Source: an uncultured Muribaculaceae bacterium (GTDB lineage Bacteria; Bacteroidota; Bacteroidia; Bacteroidales; Muribaculaceae). From it: a DNA stretch of 64,000 nt. Below the pieces are notes generated by a model, which was not told where the DNA came from, ran no database searches, and saw only the letters and a program-made list of their open reading frames with translations. The stretch is taken from contig CAJUOC010000009.1 in NCBI GenBank assembly GCA_910587925.1, positions 1 to 64,000 on the forward strand, given 5' to 3'. This document shows positions 26,501 through 34,996 of this stretch, piece by piece (position 1 is the stretch's first letter; each line of letters opens with the position of its first letter). The translations under genes were made by a program, and so were the position numbers.

Positions 26501-27414
26501 CTGCCCGAGCCATCAACCGCCGCGTGTTTGAAAATCTCGCGCTGGCCGGAGCTTTCGACTGCTTCGACACTCTCAAGCGCGAGGATCTTGTCGACGAGGG
26601 CAGCGGACGCCAGGGCGACAGTATCCCGGAGCAGCTGCTGCGCTACGGCGACATGCACCAGAAGGCGCAGCTGCGCCAGGAGGCATCGCTCTTTGACTTT
26701 GCCGACGAGCAGCTCAACAGCGAGGCGCGCCCCCGCATACCCTCGGCCCTGGCCTGGGGAAATGTGCAGCGGCTCAACAAGGAGCGCGAGCTGGTGGGCA
26801 TGTTTCTGTCGGCGCATCCGCTTGACCCGTATTATCTCGACCTCACCTACGGCACCAATATGTCTTTGAAGGAGCGCTCGGAACTCAGCCCGGTCGACGG
26901 GATGGAGGTGGCCTTTGGCGGTATAGTCACCGGCGCCGAGGAGCGGCTCACCCGTCAGGGCAAGAAGATGCTCATCGTGAAGATGGAAGACTACTCGGGC
27001 AGCTCCGACTTCGTGATGTTTCAGGAGCAGGCCCGCCAATGGGGCCATCTCGCCCAGCCCGGCGACCCGATACTCGTGCGCGGCCACTATGCGGCCGACC
27101 GCCAGGGCACGGTGCGCTTCAATCTGGTATCCATTACTCCCCTCGACGAGGTAAAGGGCAAGCTCATCGACAGCATCACCCTCACCACCACGGCCGACCA
27201 CGGCCTGAGCAGCTTTGCCGACCTCATCAAGGAGCAGGTCACGGCCACCCCCGACAGCGATGCCTACCGCATCGGCCTCAACATCCAGGTCTACGACCCG
27301 AGTATCGAGCGCGCCTTGCCGCTGGCATCGTCAAAGCGCATACGCATCGACCGCGACTTCCTGCGCCGGCTCGACGAGGCCGACATTCCGTACAAGATAA
27401 ACCCCAAGAAGTAA
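23593..27414 (+). CDS. dnaE: DNA polymerase III alpha subunit
   Basis: A 1273-residue replicative polymerase of the DnaE class. An N-terminal PHP domain starts FVHLHVHSQYSLLDGQ and contains a Lys/Glu-rich insert (about residues 55-105) that I believe is usual in Bacteroidota. The C-family palm has IGPGRGSAAGS and the catalytic PDIDVDFDDDGR aspartates; the thumb/fingers segment includes GVHACGVII and YRPGPMDYIP. A helix-hairpin-helix, an OB fold (VAFGGIVTGAEERLTRQGKK) and a C-terminal tail follow. The ATG overlaps the pyrD stop (ATGA). Complete and of normal length. Confidence 0.97.
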   Translation: MSGFVHLHVHSQYSLLDGQASVAGIVDKAMADGMPGVALTDHGVMYGVKEFINYVNKKNKATKGAIKDAEKRISELEAGAEPAEGESVEGLKAEIERQKARIFKPIIGCEMYVAENSRLDRGNKHDTGRHLVVLAKNKTGYKNLIKLVSRAWTEGYYFHPRTDKESLAAHREGLIISSACLGGEIPKLLARGDFEEADRRVRWWKETFGEDYYIELQRHKATAPRANREVYEIQKAIEPQLIELARKYDIKLIATNDSHFVNEEDAEAHDHLICVSTKVFLSDEKRMLYTKQEWLKTTAEMQALFADIPEAISNTMEIIDKVETYSIDHEPIMPNFAIPEDFGTEEEYRRRITEQELFDEFTRDEHGNVVLSQQDAEAKIKKLGGYDKLYRIKFEADYLRKLAYEGAERRYPTPLSEEVEERINFELHIMKTMGFPGYFLIVQDFIRVGREELDVSIGPGRGSAAGSVVAYCLGITQIDPLKYDLLFERFLNPDRISLPDIDVDFDDDGRKRVLDYVTRKYGEANVAHIITYGTMAAKSAIKDVARVEQLPIPEANRLCKLIPAHMPLKDGKELKPTLSNCYSYVAEFKPELESPDPTVRTTLRYAKELEGNVRNTGVHACGVIICRDDVSDWVPVSTADDKEEGKLLVTQYEGSVIEETGLIKMDFLGLKTLSIIKTAIANVKASRSIDIDIDNIPIDDELTYALYSQGRTVGTFQFESAGMQKYLRELQPSVFEDLIAMNALYRPGPMDYIPDFIARKLGHAPIVYDIPVMERYLKDTYGVTVYQEQVMLLSRLLAGFTRGQSDTLRKAMGKKLIAKMNELETLFYEGGQKNGHKRETLEKIWADWKKFASYAFNKSHATCYSWVAYQTGYLKAHFPAEYMAAVLTHNRADSAKLTNFMDECRNMGITVKGPDVNESVRDFGVADGGNAIRFGLSAISGIGDTVVEEIVKARADRPFTDIYDFVERVPARAINRRVFENLALAGAFDCFDTLKREDLVDEGSGRQGDSIPEQLLRYGDMHQKAQLRQEASLFDFADEQLNSEARPRIPSALAWGNVQRLNKERELVGMFLSAHPLDPYYLDLTYGTNMSLKERSELSPVDGMEVAFGGIVTGAEERLTRQGKKMLIVKMEDYSGSSDFVMFQEQARQWGHLAQPGDPILVRGHYAADRQGTVRFNLVSITPLDEVKGKLIDSITLTTTADHGLSSFADLIKEQVTATPDSDAYRIGLNIQVYDPSIERALPLASSKRIRIDRDFLRRLDEADIPYKINPKK

Positions 27415-27443
27415 TATAAACTCATAAAACATACCATACAATC

Positions 27444-27767
27444 ATGGCACAGACTTTCACAGACGAGAATATCCGCGACATCATAGCATCGGGCAAGCCC
27501 GTTGTAATCGATTTCTGGGCGACATGGTGCGGCCCCTGCCGCGCTATGGCACCCGCCATCGACCAGCTGGCTCAGGAGTACGAGGGCCGCGTGGAGATCG
27601 GCAAGTACAATGTCGACGAGGAAGGCGACATCAGCTCTGAATACCGTATCATGTCGCTGCCCACCATCCTCTTTTTCAAAGACGGCAAGAAGACCGACTT
27701 GCGCCTGGTAGGCTCGCAGTCTATCGACAATCTCCGCGCCAAGGTGGAGCAGCTCCTGGCACTCTGA
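27444..27767 (+). CDS. trxA: Thioredoxin
   Basis: A 107-residue cytoplasmic thioredoxin with active site W28-C29-G-P-C32 in VIDFWATWCGPCR and the cis-Pro segment MSLPTILFF. No signal peptide. It is a disulfide reductant recycled by the reductase encoded at 9017-9958. It lies between dnaE and an aminotransferase gene with 29- and 16-base gaps, so it is probably part of the long plus-strand run. Confidence 0.96.
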   Translation: MAQTFTDENIRDIIASGKPVVIDFWATWCGPCRAMAPAIDQLAQEYEGRVEIGKYNVDEEGDISSEYRIMSLPTILFFKDGKKTDLRLVGSQSIDNLRAKVEQLLAL

Positions 27768-27783
27768 CCCATCGCCGCTGCCT

Positions 27784-28983
27784 ATGCCTTCAGTATCCGT
27801 ACGCGGCGAGCAGATGCCCGCCTCCCCTATCCGTCGCCTGGTGCACTATGCCACCGAGGCCGAGCAGCGCGGTATCAAGGTGTACCGCCTCAATATCGGC
27901 CAGCCCGACGTGCCCACTCCGCCCCAGGCTTTTGAAGCGCTGCGCCATATCGACCGCAAAGTGCTCGAGTACAGCCCCTCTGAGGGTCTGCGCTCGCTGC
28001 GCGTGAAGCTGCGCGACTACTACAAGCGATACAATATCGATGTTGACGTCGACGACATCATCGTCACCACCGGCGGCTCCGAGGCCGTACTCTTTGCGTT
28101 TATGGCCTGCCTCGACCCCGGCGATGAAATCATCGTTCCCGAGCCGGCGTATGCCAATTACATGGCCTTTGCCATCTCGGCCGGCGCCAAGATAGTCACC
28201 ATCCCGAGCAGCATCGACGATGGCTTCGAGCTGCCCCCGGTGGAGAAGTTTGAGGAGCTTATCACTCCGCGCACCAAGGGTATACTCATCTGCAATCCCA
28301 ACAATCCCACCGGCTATCTCTACACCATGAAGGAGATGTTGCAGATACGCGACCTGGTGCTGCGCCACGACCTCTTCCTCTTTTCCGACGAGGTCTACCG
28401 CGAGTTTTGCTACACGGGCGCGCCGTATATCTCGGCATTTCATCTGCCGGGCATAGAGGAGCAGGTGGTGCTGATCGACTCGGTGTCGAAGCGCTACAAT
28501 GAGTGTGGCATACGCATCGGAGCGCTCATCACCAAGCACAAGGAGCTTAAGAAGAATGTGATGAAATTTTGCCAGGCCCGTCTTAGCCCGCCCTTGCTGG
28601 GCCAGATTGTGGCTGAGGCTTCCATCGACACCCCGGCCGAGTATATGCTCGAGACCTACAATGAATATGTGGAGCGGCGCAAATTTCTGGTCGACCGTAT
28701 CAACCGCATCCCGGGCTGCTACACTCCCATACCGATGGGCGCTTTCTACACGGTGGTACGCCTGCCGGTCGACGATGCCGACGACTTCTGCCGCTGGTGC
28801 CTTACCGACTTCGACTACGAGGGCGAGACCGTATTCATGGCTCCGGCCTCAGGCTTCTACACCACACCCGGTCGCGGACTCAACGAGGTGCGCATGGCTT
28901 ATGTGCTCAACCGCGCCGACCTCGCCCGCGCCATGGTGGTGCTTGAGAAAGCCCTGGAGGCTTACAACTCCCGCGCCAAGTGA
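27784..28983 (+). CDS. Class I/II PLP-dependent aminotransferase
   Basis: A 399-residue fold-type I aminotransferase (aspartate/aromatic type). Motifs are NIGQPDVPTPPQAFEAL, VTTGGSEAVLFAF, ICNPNNPTGYLY, FSDEVYREF, the PLP-lysine segment IDSVSKRYNECGIRIG (Lys near 235) and the C-terminal substrate-carboxylate Arg in NEVRMAY. It transfers amino groups between an amino acid and a 2-oxo acid; aspartate or alanine is most likely, but specificity is not readable. Starts 16 bases after trxA. Confidence 0.92.
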   Translation: MPSVSVRGEQMPASPIRRLVHYATEAEQRGIKVYRLNIGQPDVPTPPQAFEALRHIDRKVLEYSPSEGLRSLRVKLRDYYKRYNIDVDVDDIIVTTGGSEAVLFAFMACLDPGDEIIVPEPAYANYMAFAISAGAKIVTIPSSIDDGFELPPVEKFEELITPRTKGILICNPNNPTGYLYTMKEMLQIRDLVLRHDLFLFSDEVYREFCYTGAPYISAFHLPGIEEQVVLIDSVSKRYNECGIRIGALITKHKELKKNVMKFCQARLSPPLLGQIVAEASIDTPAEYMLETYNEYVERRKFLVDRINRIPGCYTPIPMGAFYTVVRLPVDDADDFCRWCLTDFDYEGETVFMAPASGFYTTPGRGLNEVRMAYVLNRADLARAMVVLEKALEAYNSRAK

Positions 28984-28994
28984 CCATATCGCCC

Positions 28995-30005
28995 ATGAGA
29001 TTCATCACAGCTGCAATACTCACCCTGTCGGCGCTCGCAGCGAGCGCCGACAGCATACCCGCTACCAAGGTCGACTACATGCCCAAAATCGGCGGCACGA
29101 TACGTGCCCGCTGGGAGATGCAGACCGACGGCGGTCTCAACCGCTTTCAGCTGCGCAATGCCCGCGTGACTCTCGCCGGCAAGATTGCCGCGCCGATTGA
29201 CTATTTCATGCAGGCCGACCTCTGCGACTGCGGGTCGATGAAGTTTCTCGACGGATGGGTGCGCATGTCGCTTTTCCGCGGCTTCCGCGTGCAGGCCGGT
29301 CAGTTTCGTGTGCCCTTTGGCATCGATACTTTCCGCGGCCCTGGAAACTACATCTTTGCCAACCGCTCCTTTATCGGCCGGTATATCTGCAACCGCCGCG
29401 CCGTCGGCGTCAAGGCGTCGTACGCCATACCCGCCGTGCCGGTCGAGGTCGAGGCCGGTGTATTTGACCCCGGCACAATCGGCGACCATAAGGCTTGGTC
29501 GCATCAGAAGACATGGGCTGCCAAGGCTGTCGCCTCGCTGGGCGACTTCAAGGTGGCCACAGGCGTGGTAAGCGACTCGCCCGACTCTGTGCGCTACAAT
29601 ATCGCCGACGCGGCCGTCGTATACAGCTGCGGACGCTGGCAGGCCGAGGCCGAGTATATGTACAAGCATTATACCGGCCGCAGCCATCGTGCCACTCATG
29701 CTGCACACGCCTGGGTAGACTACGCCATGCCTGTGCGCGCGGGGATTTTCAATCAAGCCTCGTTTCAGGGGCGGTTTGATGTGATGACGGCCGGCTCCGA
29801 CGGCCGCCGCGACGACACGGGGCTGCTGTATACCAATCAGCCGGCGCGCCGCCGCATCACCTTAGGCGCCACCATGAGCCGCATCGCCGGCACCCGCCAC
29901 GCCGACCTGCGGCTCAACTACGAAAAGTATTTTTACAACAGCGGAGTATCTGCTCCCGACGGTCTCGGCGACAAAATCGTGGCCGAGCTCGTACTGAAAT
30001 TCTGA
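28995..30005 (+). CDS. OprO/OprP-like (phosphate-selective porin family) outer-membrane protein
   Basis: A 336-residue outer-membrane barrel. The signal peptide is MRFITAAILTLSALAASA. The mature part contains barrel strands with the family segment NRFQLRNARVTLAGKI, FMQADLCD, FRVQAGQFRVPFGIDTF and the C-terminal ...GDKIVAELVLKF ending in Phe, the outer-membrane insertion signal. Family members in Bacteroidetes are general or anion porins; phosphate selectivity is not implied. The ATG at 28995 is chosen over a GTG at 28980 because it opens the signal peptide. 11 bases after the aminotransferase gene. Confidence 0.88.
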   Translation: MRFITAAILTLSALAASADSIPATKVDYMPKIGGTIRARWEMQTDGGLNRFQLRNARVTLAGKIAAPIDYFMQADLCDCGSMKFLDGWVRMSLFRGFRVQAGQFRVPFGIDTFRGPGNYIFANRSFIGRYICNRRAVGVKASYAIPAVPVEVEAGVFDPGTIGDHKAWSHQKTWAAKAVASLGDFKVATGVVSDSPDSVRYNIADAAVVYSCGRWQAEAEYMYKHYTGRSHRATHAAHAWVDYAMPVRAGIFNQASFQGRFDVMTAGSDGRRDDTGLLYTNQPARRRITLGATMSRIAGTRHADLRLNYEKYFYNSGVSAPDGLGDKIVAELVLKF

Positions 30006-30011
30006 CAGCCA

Positions 30012-30767
30012 ATGAAACTTGTATCCTGGAATGTCAACGGCCTGCGAGCCGTCATGGGCAAGGGATTTGCCGACATATTTGCGGGATTTGACGCCGACTG
30101 TGTGTGCCTGCAGGAGATAAAGATGCAGGAGGGGCAGCTCGACCTCAATTTCGACGGATATCGCGTGTACTGCAATTACGCCGAGCGCAAGGGCTACTCC
30201 GGCACTGCCATCATAGCCCGCGACACCGAGGCCGACGCCACGCGCGGTATCGGCATGGCCGAACACGACACCGAGGGACGTGTGCTCACGCTCGACCTCG
30301 GCAAGATATACCTGGTATGCTGCTACACACCCAACTCACAGACCGAGCTGGCGCGGCTCGACTACCGCATGGAGTGGGACGAGGCTTTCGCGGCGTATGT
30401 CTCGGAGCTCGACAGCCGCAAGCCGGTGGTGATATGCGGCGACCTCAATGTGGCACATCAGGACATCGATCTGGCCAATCCCCAGCGCAACCACCGCAAT
30501 CCGGGCTTTACCGACGAGGAGCGTGCATCCTTTGGCCGGCTGCTCGACCGTGGATTTGTCGACACTTTCCGCTACATGCATCCCGACCGGCGCGAGGCTT
30601 ACTCCTGGTGGAGCTACCGCTTCAACAGCCGCGCCAAGAATATCGGCTGGCGTATCGACTATTTCCTCATCTCCGAGCGGCTCACACCGCACCTGAAATC
30701 GGCAGAGATTCACGCCGACATCACCGGCTCAGACCACTGCCCGGTGTCAATCGAACTCGATATCTGA
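30012..30767 (+). CDS. xth: Exodeoxyribonuclease III / AP endonuclease
   Basis: A 251-residue EEP-fold DNA-repair enzyme that cleaves abasic sites and has 3'-5' exonuclease activity. Residues visible are N8 in SWNVNGLRA, E35 in CLQEIKMQ, CGDLNVAH (Asp/Asn pair) and the C-terminal GSDHCPV (catalytic Asp-His). Length and motifs are typical of ExoA. It starts 6 bases after the porin gene and appears to close the plus-strand run. Confidence 0.95.
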   Translation: MKLVSWNVNGLRAVMGKGFADIFAGFDADCVCLQEIKMQEGQLDLNFDGYRVYCNYAERKGYSGTAIIARDTEADATRGIGMAEHDTEGRVLTLDLGKIYLVCCYTPNSQTELARLDYRMEWDEAFAAYVSELDSRKPVVICGDLNVAHQDIDLANPQRNHRNPGFTDEERASFGRLLDRGFVDTFRYMHPDRREAYSWWSYRFNSRAKNIGWRIDYFLISERLTPHLKSAEIHADITGSDHCPVSIELDI

Positions 30768-30779
30768 CCAATCACAAAT

Positions 30780-30820
30780 TTTGCAATCCGGCGGAATTTG
30801 TGTAAATTTGCCGCCGGATT
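30780..30820 (+). promoter_or_regulatory. gdhA promoter with overlapping 10-bp inverted repeat (candidate operator)
   Basis: A -33 TTTG (30780-30783), 19-base spacer and -7 TAAATTTG (30803-30810) form a strong Bacteroidetes promoter. A perfect inverted repeat, AATCCGGCGG (30785-30794) and CCGCCGGATT (30811-30820), straddles the -7 element. Its arms lie in the spacer and at the expected start site, so it suits a repressor or activator site better than a terminator. Confidence 0.7.
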
Positions 30821-30843
30821 CACAAGTTAGATTACATATCCAG

Positions 30844-32187
30844 ATGAACGTTTCACAATTTATGGATAGCCTGCGCGGGCGGTTTCCCGGCGAGCCCGAG
30901 TACCTGCAGGCTGTAGAAGAAGTGGTCGGCTCGATAGCCGACGTATACGACCGTTATCCGGCTTTCGACGCCCAGAATCTCCTCGAGAGGCTCTGCATAC
31001 CCGATCGCGTGTTTACATTCCGCGTGTCGTGGGTCGACGACCATGGCAAGGTACGCAACAATATGGGCTACCGTATCCAGCACTGCAATGCCATCGGCCC
31101 GTACAAGGGAGGCATACGCTTTCACTCGTCGGTCAATCTGTCGATACTTAAATTCCTCGCTTTCGAGCAGACATTCAAAAACTCTCTCACTACGCTTGCC
31201 ATGGGCGGCGCCAAGGGCGGCAGCGACTTCTCACCACGCGGTAAGAGCGATATGGAAATCATGCGCTTCTGCCAGGCATTTGTCACTGAGCTGTGGCGCA
31301 ACATCGGCCCTGACACCGACGTGCCCGCCGGCGATATCGGTGTAGGCGGCCGCGAGGTGGGATACATGTATGGCTGGTACAAGAAGATGGCCCGCGAGTT
31401 TACGGGTACGTTCACCGGCAAAGGCATCGATTTCGGCGGCTCGCTCATGCGCCCCGAGGCTACCGGGTACGGCAATGTATATTTCCTGCTCAATATGCTG
31501 GCCACCCGCGGCATCAGCCTGGAGGGCAAACGCGTGGCCATCTCCGGCTCGGGCAATGTGGCGCTGTATACGGCGCAGAAACTGCTCTCGCTCGGCGCCA
31601 AGGTCGTGTCGATGAGCGACAGCGACGGCTCGGTGGTGATTGCCGACGGTCTCACGGCCGACGACTTCGAGGAAATATTTGAGCTGAAGACCATGTACCG
31701 CGGACGCATCAGCGAGTTTGCCGAGCGCCACCCCGACCGCTGCGTCTATTACCGTCGCGAGCGTCCGTGGCGCCACGTGGCCGCCGATATCGCCATGCCC
31801 TCTGCCACACAGAACGAGCTCGATGGCGACGACGCCCGCGCGCTGCTTGCAGCCGGCGTGATTGCCGTGAGCGAGGGTGCCAATATGCCGTCCACGCCCG
31901 AGGCCATACGCGAGTTCCAAGCCGCGCGTATCCTGTATGCGCCCGGCAAAGCCGCCAATGCCGGAGGTGTCGCCGTGAGCGGTCTTGAGATGGCTCAGAA
32001 CGCTCAGAAGGTGAGCTGGACCGCCGAGGAAGTAGACGCCAAGCTGCGCGACATCATGGCCGACATACACGCCCAGTGTCTGAAATACGGTACCGGCACC
32101 GACGGATATGTCAATTATGTGAAGGGCGCCAACACGGCCGGATTCCTGAAAGTCGCCCGCGCAATGATGGCCCAGGGCGTGATTTGA
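30844..32187 (+). CDS. gdhA: NADP-type glutamate dehydrogenase
   Basis: A 447-residue hexameric glutamate dehydrogenase that fixes ammonium onto 2-oxoglutarate. Motifs are YKGGIRFHSSVNLS (substrate Lys), FKNSLTTLAMGGAKGGSDF (catalytic Lys), VPAGDIGVGGREVGYM, and the nucleotide-binding VAISGSGNVALYTAQ. The length and the GSGNVA motif fit the NADP-dependent assimilatory group. The ATG at 30844 is used; the longer frame from 30781 includes the promoter. Single gene with its own promoter, candidate operator and terminator. Confidence 0.95.
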   Translation: MNVSQFMDSLRGRFPGEPEYLQAVEEVVGSIADVYDRYPAFDAQNLLERLCIPDRVFTFRVSWVDDHGKVRNNMGYRIQHCNAIGPYKGGIRFHSSVNLSILKFLAFEQTFKNSLTTLAMGGAKGGSDFSPRGKSDMEIMRFCQAFVTELWRNIGPDTDVPAGDIGVGGREVGYMYGWYKKMAREFTGTFTGKGIDFGGSLMRPEATGYGNVYFLLNMLATRGISLEGKRVAISGSGNVALYTAQKLLSLGAKVVSMSDSDGSVVIADGLTADDFEEIFELKTMYRGRISEFAERHPDRCVYYRRERPWRHVAADIAMPSATQNELDGDDARALLAAGVIAVSEGANMPSTPEAIREFQAARILYAPGKAANAGGVAVSGLEMAQNAQKVSWTAEEVDAKLRDIMADIHAQCLKYGTGTDGYVNYVKGANTAGFLKVARAMMAQGVI

Positions 32188-32200
32188 TACTCACACAGCT

Positions 32201-32254
32201 GTAAAATCAGCAGCGGCCGGAGGGGTTCATTCCTCCGGCCGCTGCTGATTTTAC
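32201..32254. terminator. Perfect 23-bp bidirectional terminator hairpin
   Basis: The arm at 32201-32223 (beginning GTAAAATCAGCAGCGGCC) is exactly complementary to 32232-32254, with an 8-nt loop. A/T-rich outer ends on both sides let it terminate both gdhA and the convergent polysaccharide operon ending at 32266. Confidence 0.8.
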
Positions 32255-32265
32255 GGGGGTGACTT

Positions 32266-33324
32266 TTACGACCTGTACAGCGGGAAAAATGATGAGCTGC
32301 TGTCAAAGCCCTCATCGGTGCGCATCGCCACCAGCCCGGCGTATCTCTCAGGGTCGACGGTCATACGGCCGATGGAGAAGCGGCAATCGGAGCGACGGTT
32401 GAAGGCGGCCTTGAATTTGTACAGGTTGTCTTCGCCCGAGCCGACTCCTCCGCCGAGATGAAAAGCTTTGATGCCATGCTCCGAGGCCCACACGGCCGCG
32501 CGGTACAGCAGCAGATTTGACGGCGCCAGCGGTCGGTACTCCAGTACCGAGCCCGACAGATGATAGTGCATCACCTCTCCGGCATACAGCATGATGGCCG
32601 CCGATATTATACGGCCGTCGAGCTCGGCGTAGAAGATGCGGTGATTGTCGGCGAGGCTGTCGCGCACCGACTCGTAGTAAGGCTCGGCAAAGTAGTAATA
32701 CGGCAGCGCATGGTCATGATCCATGGTGGCATTGTATATCCGCACAAACTCGTCGAAAAGCTCCTTGCCGCTCCCCTCGTGTATCACCACACCCGAGCGC
32801 TCGGCTTTGCGTATTACATTGCGGTTTTTACTCGATATATTGGCCCATATCACATCGGCGTCGCTTGTATCCATCGCGATGGTCTTGCCCAGGTCCACGA
32901 CCTCCATCAGCGGTCGGGAGGCATCGGCATTGCCCAGCAGAGGGTGAAATCTGAAAAATGCCGAAATCACACCCTCTGCGCGCAAGGCATCGTAAAGGGC
33001 CTCGCGCAGCCCGGCAAGCTCTCCGGCTCGCGGTGCGCGGCTGAAGATAAAGCCGCCATAGCCATAGGGGGTGGTCATGTCGAAATATGTACCGGAAGGG
33101 ATATGGCCGGCAAAGCGAGGGTCTGCTGCGATATCACGCTTCATCATCACGCACATCGCCTGCAGGTCGTCGCCCGACCACAGCATAAGTACAGGCTCGC
33201 CGTCGCCATGCCGTCGGAATCCCTCGACATAGCCGCGCATATAGTATATATCCTTTACCGGAAAGGCTGCAAGCGCCGCATCCCAGCGCTCCGCATCGCC
33301 ATGAGCTATAATCTGCATCATCAC
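32266..33324 (-). CDS. FemAB/GNAT-like acyl- or aminoacyltransferase
   Basis: A 352-residue protein made of two GNAT-like halves. The second half has the pattern NRNVIRKAERSGVVIHEG, IYNATMDHDHALPYYYF, YAELDGRIISAAIMLY and HLGGGVGSGEDNLYKFK seen in FemAB/BioF2-like proteins of exopolysaccharide loci. These transfer an amino acid or acyl group to an amino sugar or peptide. It is the last gene of the polysaccharide operon and overlaps the PLP-enzyme gene by 4 bases. One inference is that the aminotransferase-like neighbour supplies an amino sugar that this enzyme N-acylates. Substrate unknown. Confidence 0.75.
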   Translation of the reverse strand: MMMQIIAHGDAERWDAALAAFPVKDIYYMRGYVEGFRRHGDGEPVLMLWSGDDLQAMCVMMKRDIAADPRFAGHIPSGTYFDMTTPYGYGGFIFSRAPRAGELAGLREALYDALRAEGVISAFFRFHPLLGNADASRPLMEVVDLGKTIAMDTSDADVIWANISSKNRNVIRKAERSGVVIHEGSGKELFDEFVRIYNATMDHDHALPYYYFAEPYYESVRDSLADNHRIFYAELDGRIISAAIMLYAGEVMHYHLSGSVLEYRPLAPSNLLLYRAAVWASEHGIKAFHLGGGVGSGEDNLYKFKAAFNRRSDCRFSIGRMTVDPERYAGLVAMRTDEGFDSSSSFFPLYRS

Positions 33325-34337
33325 TGTACAAGTATTTCTTTCAGAGTCCCTGCCATATCCCTCATGTCGGCGGCTGAGTAGCGCCCGTCGCAGTGCACCG
33401 AGAGCATGCGCCCCGATATGCCGGCGGGGTCATATGTGCCGTCGGGAAGCCGCCACAGCACCGCCGGATAGATGTCTTTTGCTATGAGCGCACGTCGCAC
33501 TTGCTCGCGGCGGCCGGCGCTCTCAAACAGCAGTATGAGCGAGAAAGGCGTCGCGTCTGCCTCGGTCGGCTGCAGGATGTCGCATCCGGCAATAGGGGCG
33601 AGCGAGGTGATGAGGATTTCGCGGTTGCTGCGTTTGGCTGCATACCAGGCATCGATATCAAGGCGGGAGATTATGTCAGTTGTATGCTCCGACCAATCGC
33701 TCGTACACTCATCGTCAAACTGCTCTTCCGTCAGGCCAAACGACTCAAGGAAGGCTGCTTTATCGACAGGCTCCCCTTGCAGGTAGCGACGCTTGGAGTC
33801 CATTGCCCGGTAGCGCGCTTCCATAGCTGATGCCCAGCGACTGTCGACCGGCGGCTGCGGCGGTAAGTCACGTCCGACAGGCGACCATAGCAACCCTCCG
33901 TCGGGTATGGGCAGGGTCTTGCGCAAGGAGGCTATGCACCAATGCGCCTCAGACTGCAAAGCCCACCTGCTCAGCAGGTCGTGGGTATGGTCTTCGATTA
34001 TCTCGCAGTCTATACCTGTGTAGTCGGGACGGGTATAGAGACCCCAGTAGTTGCACACAAGCACTGCATCGCCCCGGCCGGAGCCGGTGGCCTTTATGGC
34101 CGATACCATATCCTCGCCGGGGGCATATGGGTAATACACTACGCCCGGGATAGCGCTTACCGATTCGTGGCAGAAGTACGACGGCACATATATGCGGCGG
34201 TACCCGCGCCATTGCGCCAGCGCCGCGAGCGCGCCTCGCCCCGACATATATCGTCGGCTCCCGGCGATGCGGCTCGGCAAAGTCGCCGTGCCGACGAGAA
34301 AGTCGCATACATGGAAGTCTGAGCCGTACTCCATCAT
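33321..34337 (-). CDS. PLP-dependent aminotransferase-fold protein (DegT/DnrJ-like), polysaccharide locus
   Basis: A 338-residue fold-type I PLP enzyme relative. The segments GRGALAALAQWRGYRRIYVP, DCEIIEDHTHDLLS (the Asp that contacts PLP) and ASLRKTLPIPDGGLLW (a Lys in the internal-aldimine position) follow the sugar-aminotransferase layout. It is shorter and more divergent than typical DegT proteins. It lies between the initiating sugar transferase and the FemAB-like gene with ATGA overlaps at both ends, so it probably makes or modifies an amino sugar. Family placement is moderate; activity not certain. Confidence 0.6.
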   Translation of the reverse strand: MMEYGSDFHVCDFLVGTATLPSRIAGSRRYMSGRGALAALAQWRGYRRIYVPSYFCHESVSAIPGVVYYPYAPGEDMVSAIKATGSGRGDAVLVCNYWGLYTRPDYTGIDCEIIEDHTHDLLSRWALQSEAHWCIASLRKTLPIPDGGLLWSPVGRDLPPQPPVDSRWASAMEARYRAMDSKRRYLQGEPVDKAAFLESFGLTEEQFDDECTSDWSEHTTDIISRLDIDAWYAAKRSNREILITSLAPIAGCDILQPTEADATPFSLILLFESAGRREQVRRALIAKDIYPAVLWRLPDGTYDPAGISGRMLSVHCDGRYSAADMRDMAGTLKEILVQ

Positions 34338-34996
34338 ACGTCGTACTCGTGGGTGCGGTAGTACTCGCGCATACGCTCCTCGAAACCGAGGTCGTCAATC
34401 TCCTCCATCATGGCATCGCCGGTGCCGACGTCCTCCCGCACGAGCACCAGTCTGATTGTGCGCATGACGATACCGAGATCCATCTTGAGGCTGCACTCGT
34501 CGACATACTGCACGTCGTAGGCAAACTTGCGGCTCAGTTTGCAGAAACCGCGGCCGTGCACCTGCGCGAGCCCGGTGATGCCGGGGCGCACCTCGTGGCG
34601 GCGGCGATGTTCATCGCTGAATACATGGGAGTAGTCCATCGTGAGCGGGCGCGGCCCGATAAGGCTCATGTCGCCTTTGAGTACATTGATGAGCTGGGGC
34701 AGCTCATCGAGCGATGTCGAGCGCACCAGGCGTCCGAGCGGCGTAAGGCGCTCGGCGTCGGGCAACGGGAGCCCGTCAGGCCCGCGGCGGTCGTTCATCG
34801 ACTTGAATTTGATGAGGTAGAATACCTTGTTGTCGAGTCCGATGCGTTTCTGACGGAAGAATACTCCGGCGCCTCGGTTGGCAAAATGCAAGCCGACCGC
34901 GACGATGAGAAAGACGGGGCTCGACAGTATCAGACCACTGCCCGCGGCAATAATATCACAAGCTCGCTTGCCCCAGGATTTATACCAGTTTGCCAT
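34334..34996 (-). CDS. Initiating phosphoglycosyltransferase (bacterial sugar transferase, monotopic PGT)
   Basis: A 220-residue small monotopic phosphoglycosyltransferase that puts the first sugar-phosphate on undecaprenyl phosphate. It has an N-terminal re-entrant membrane helix (residues about 9-37, RACDIIAAGSGLILSSPVFL), the catalytic Asp-Glu in TSLDELPQLINVLKGDMSLI, GPRPL, and RPGITGLAQVHGR. Its length fits the catalytic core without the CoA-binding-like extension of WcaJ types. It sits near the promoter-distal end of the operon, which is common in Bacteroidales capsule loci. Confidence 0.93.
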   Translation of the reverse strand: MANWYKSWGKRACDIIAAGSGLILSSPVFLIVAVGLHFANRGAGVFFRQKRIGLDNKVFYLIKFKSMNDRRGPDGLPLPDAERLTPLGRLVRSTSLDELPQLINVLKGDMSLIGPRPLTMDYSHVFSDEHRRRHEVRPGITGLAQVHGRGFCKLSRKFAYDVQYVDECSLKMDLGIVMRTIRLVLVREDVGTGDAMMEEIDDLGFEERMREYYRTHEYDV

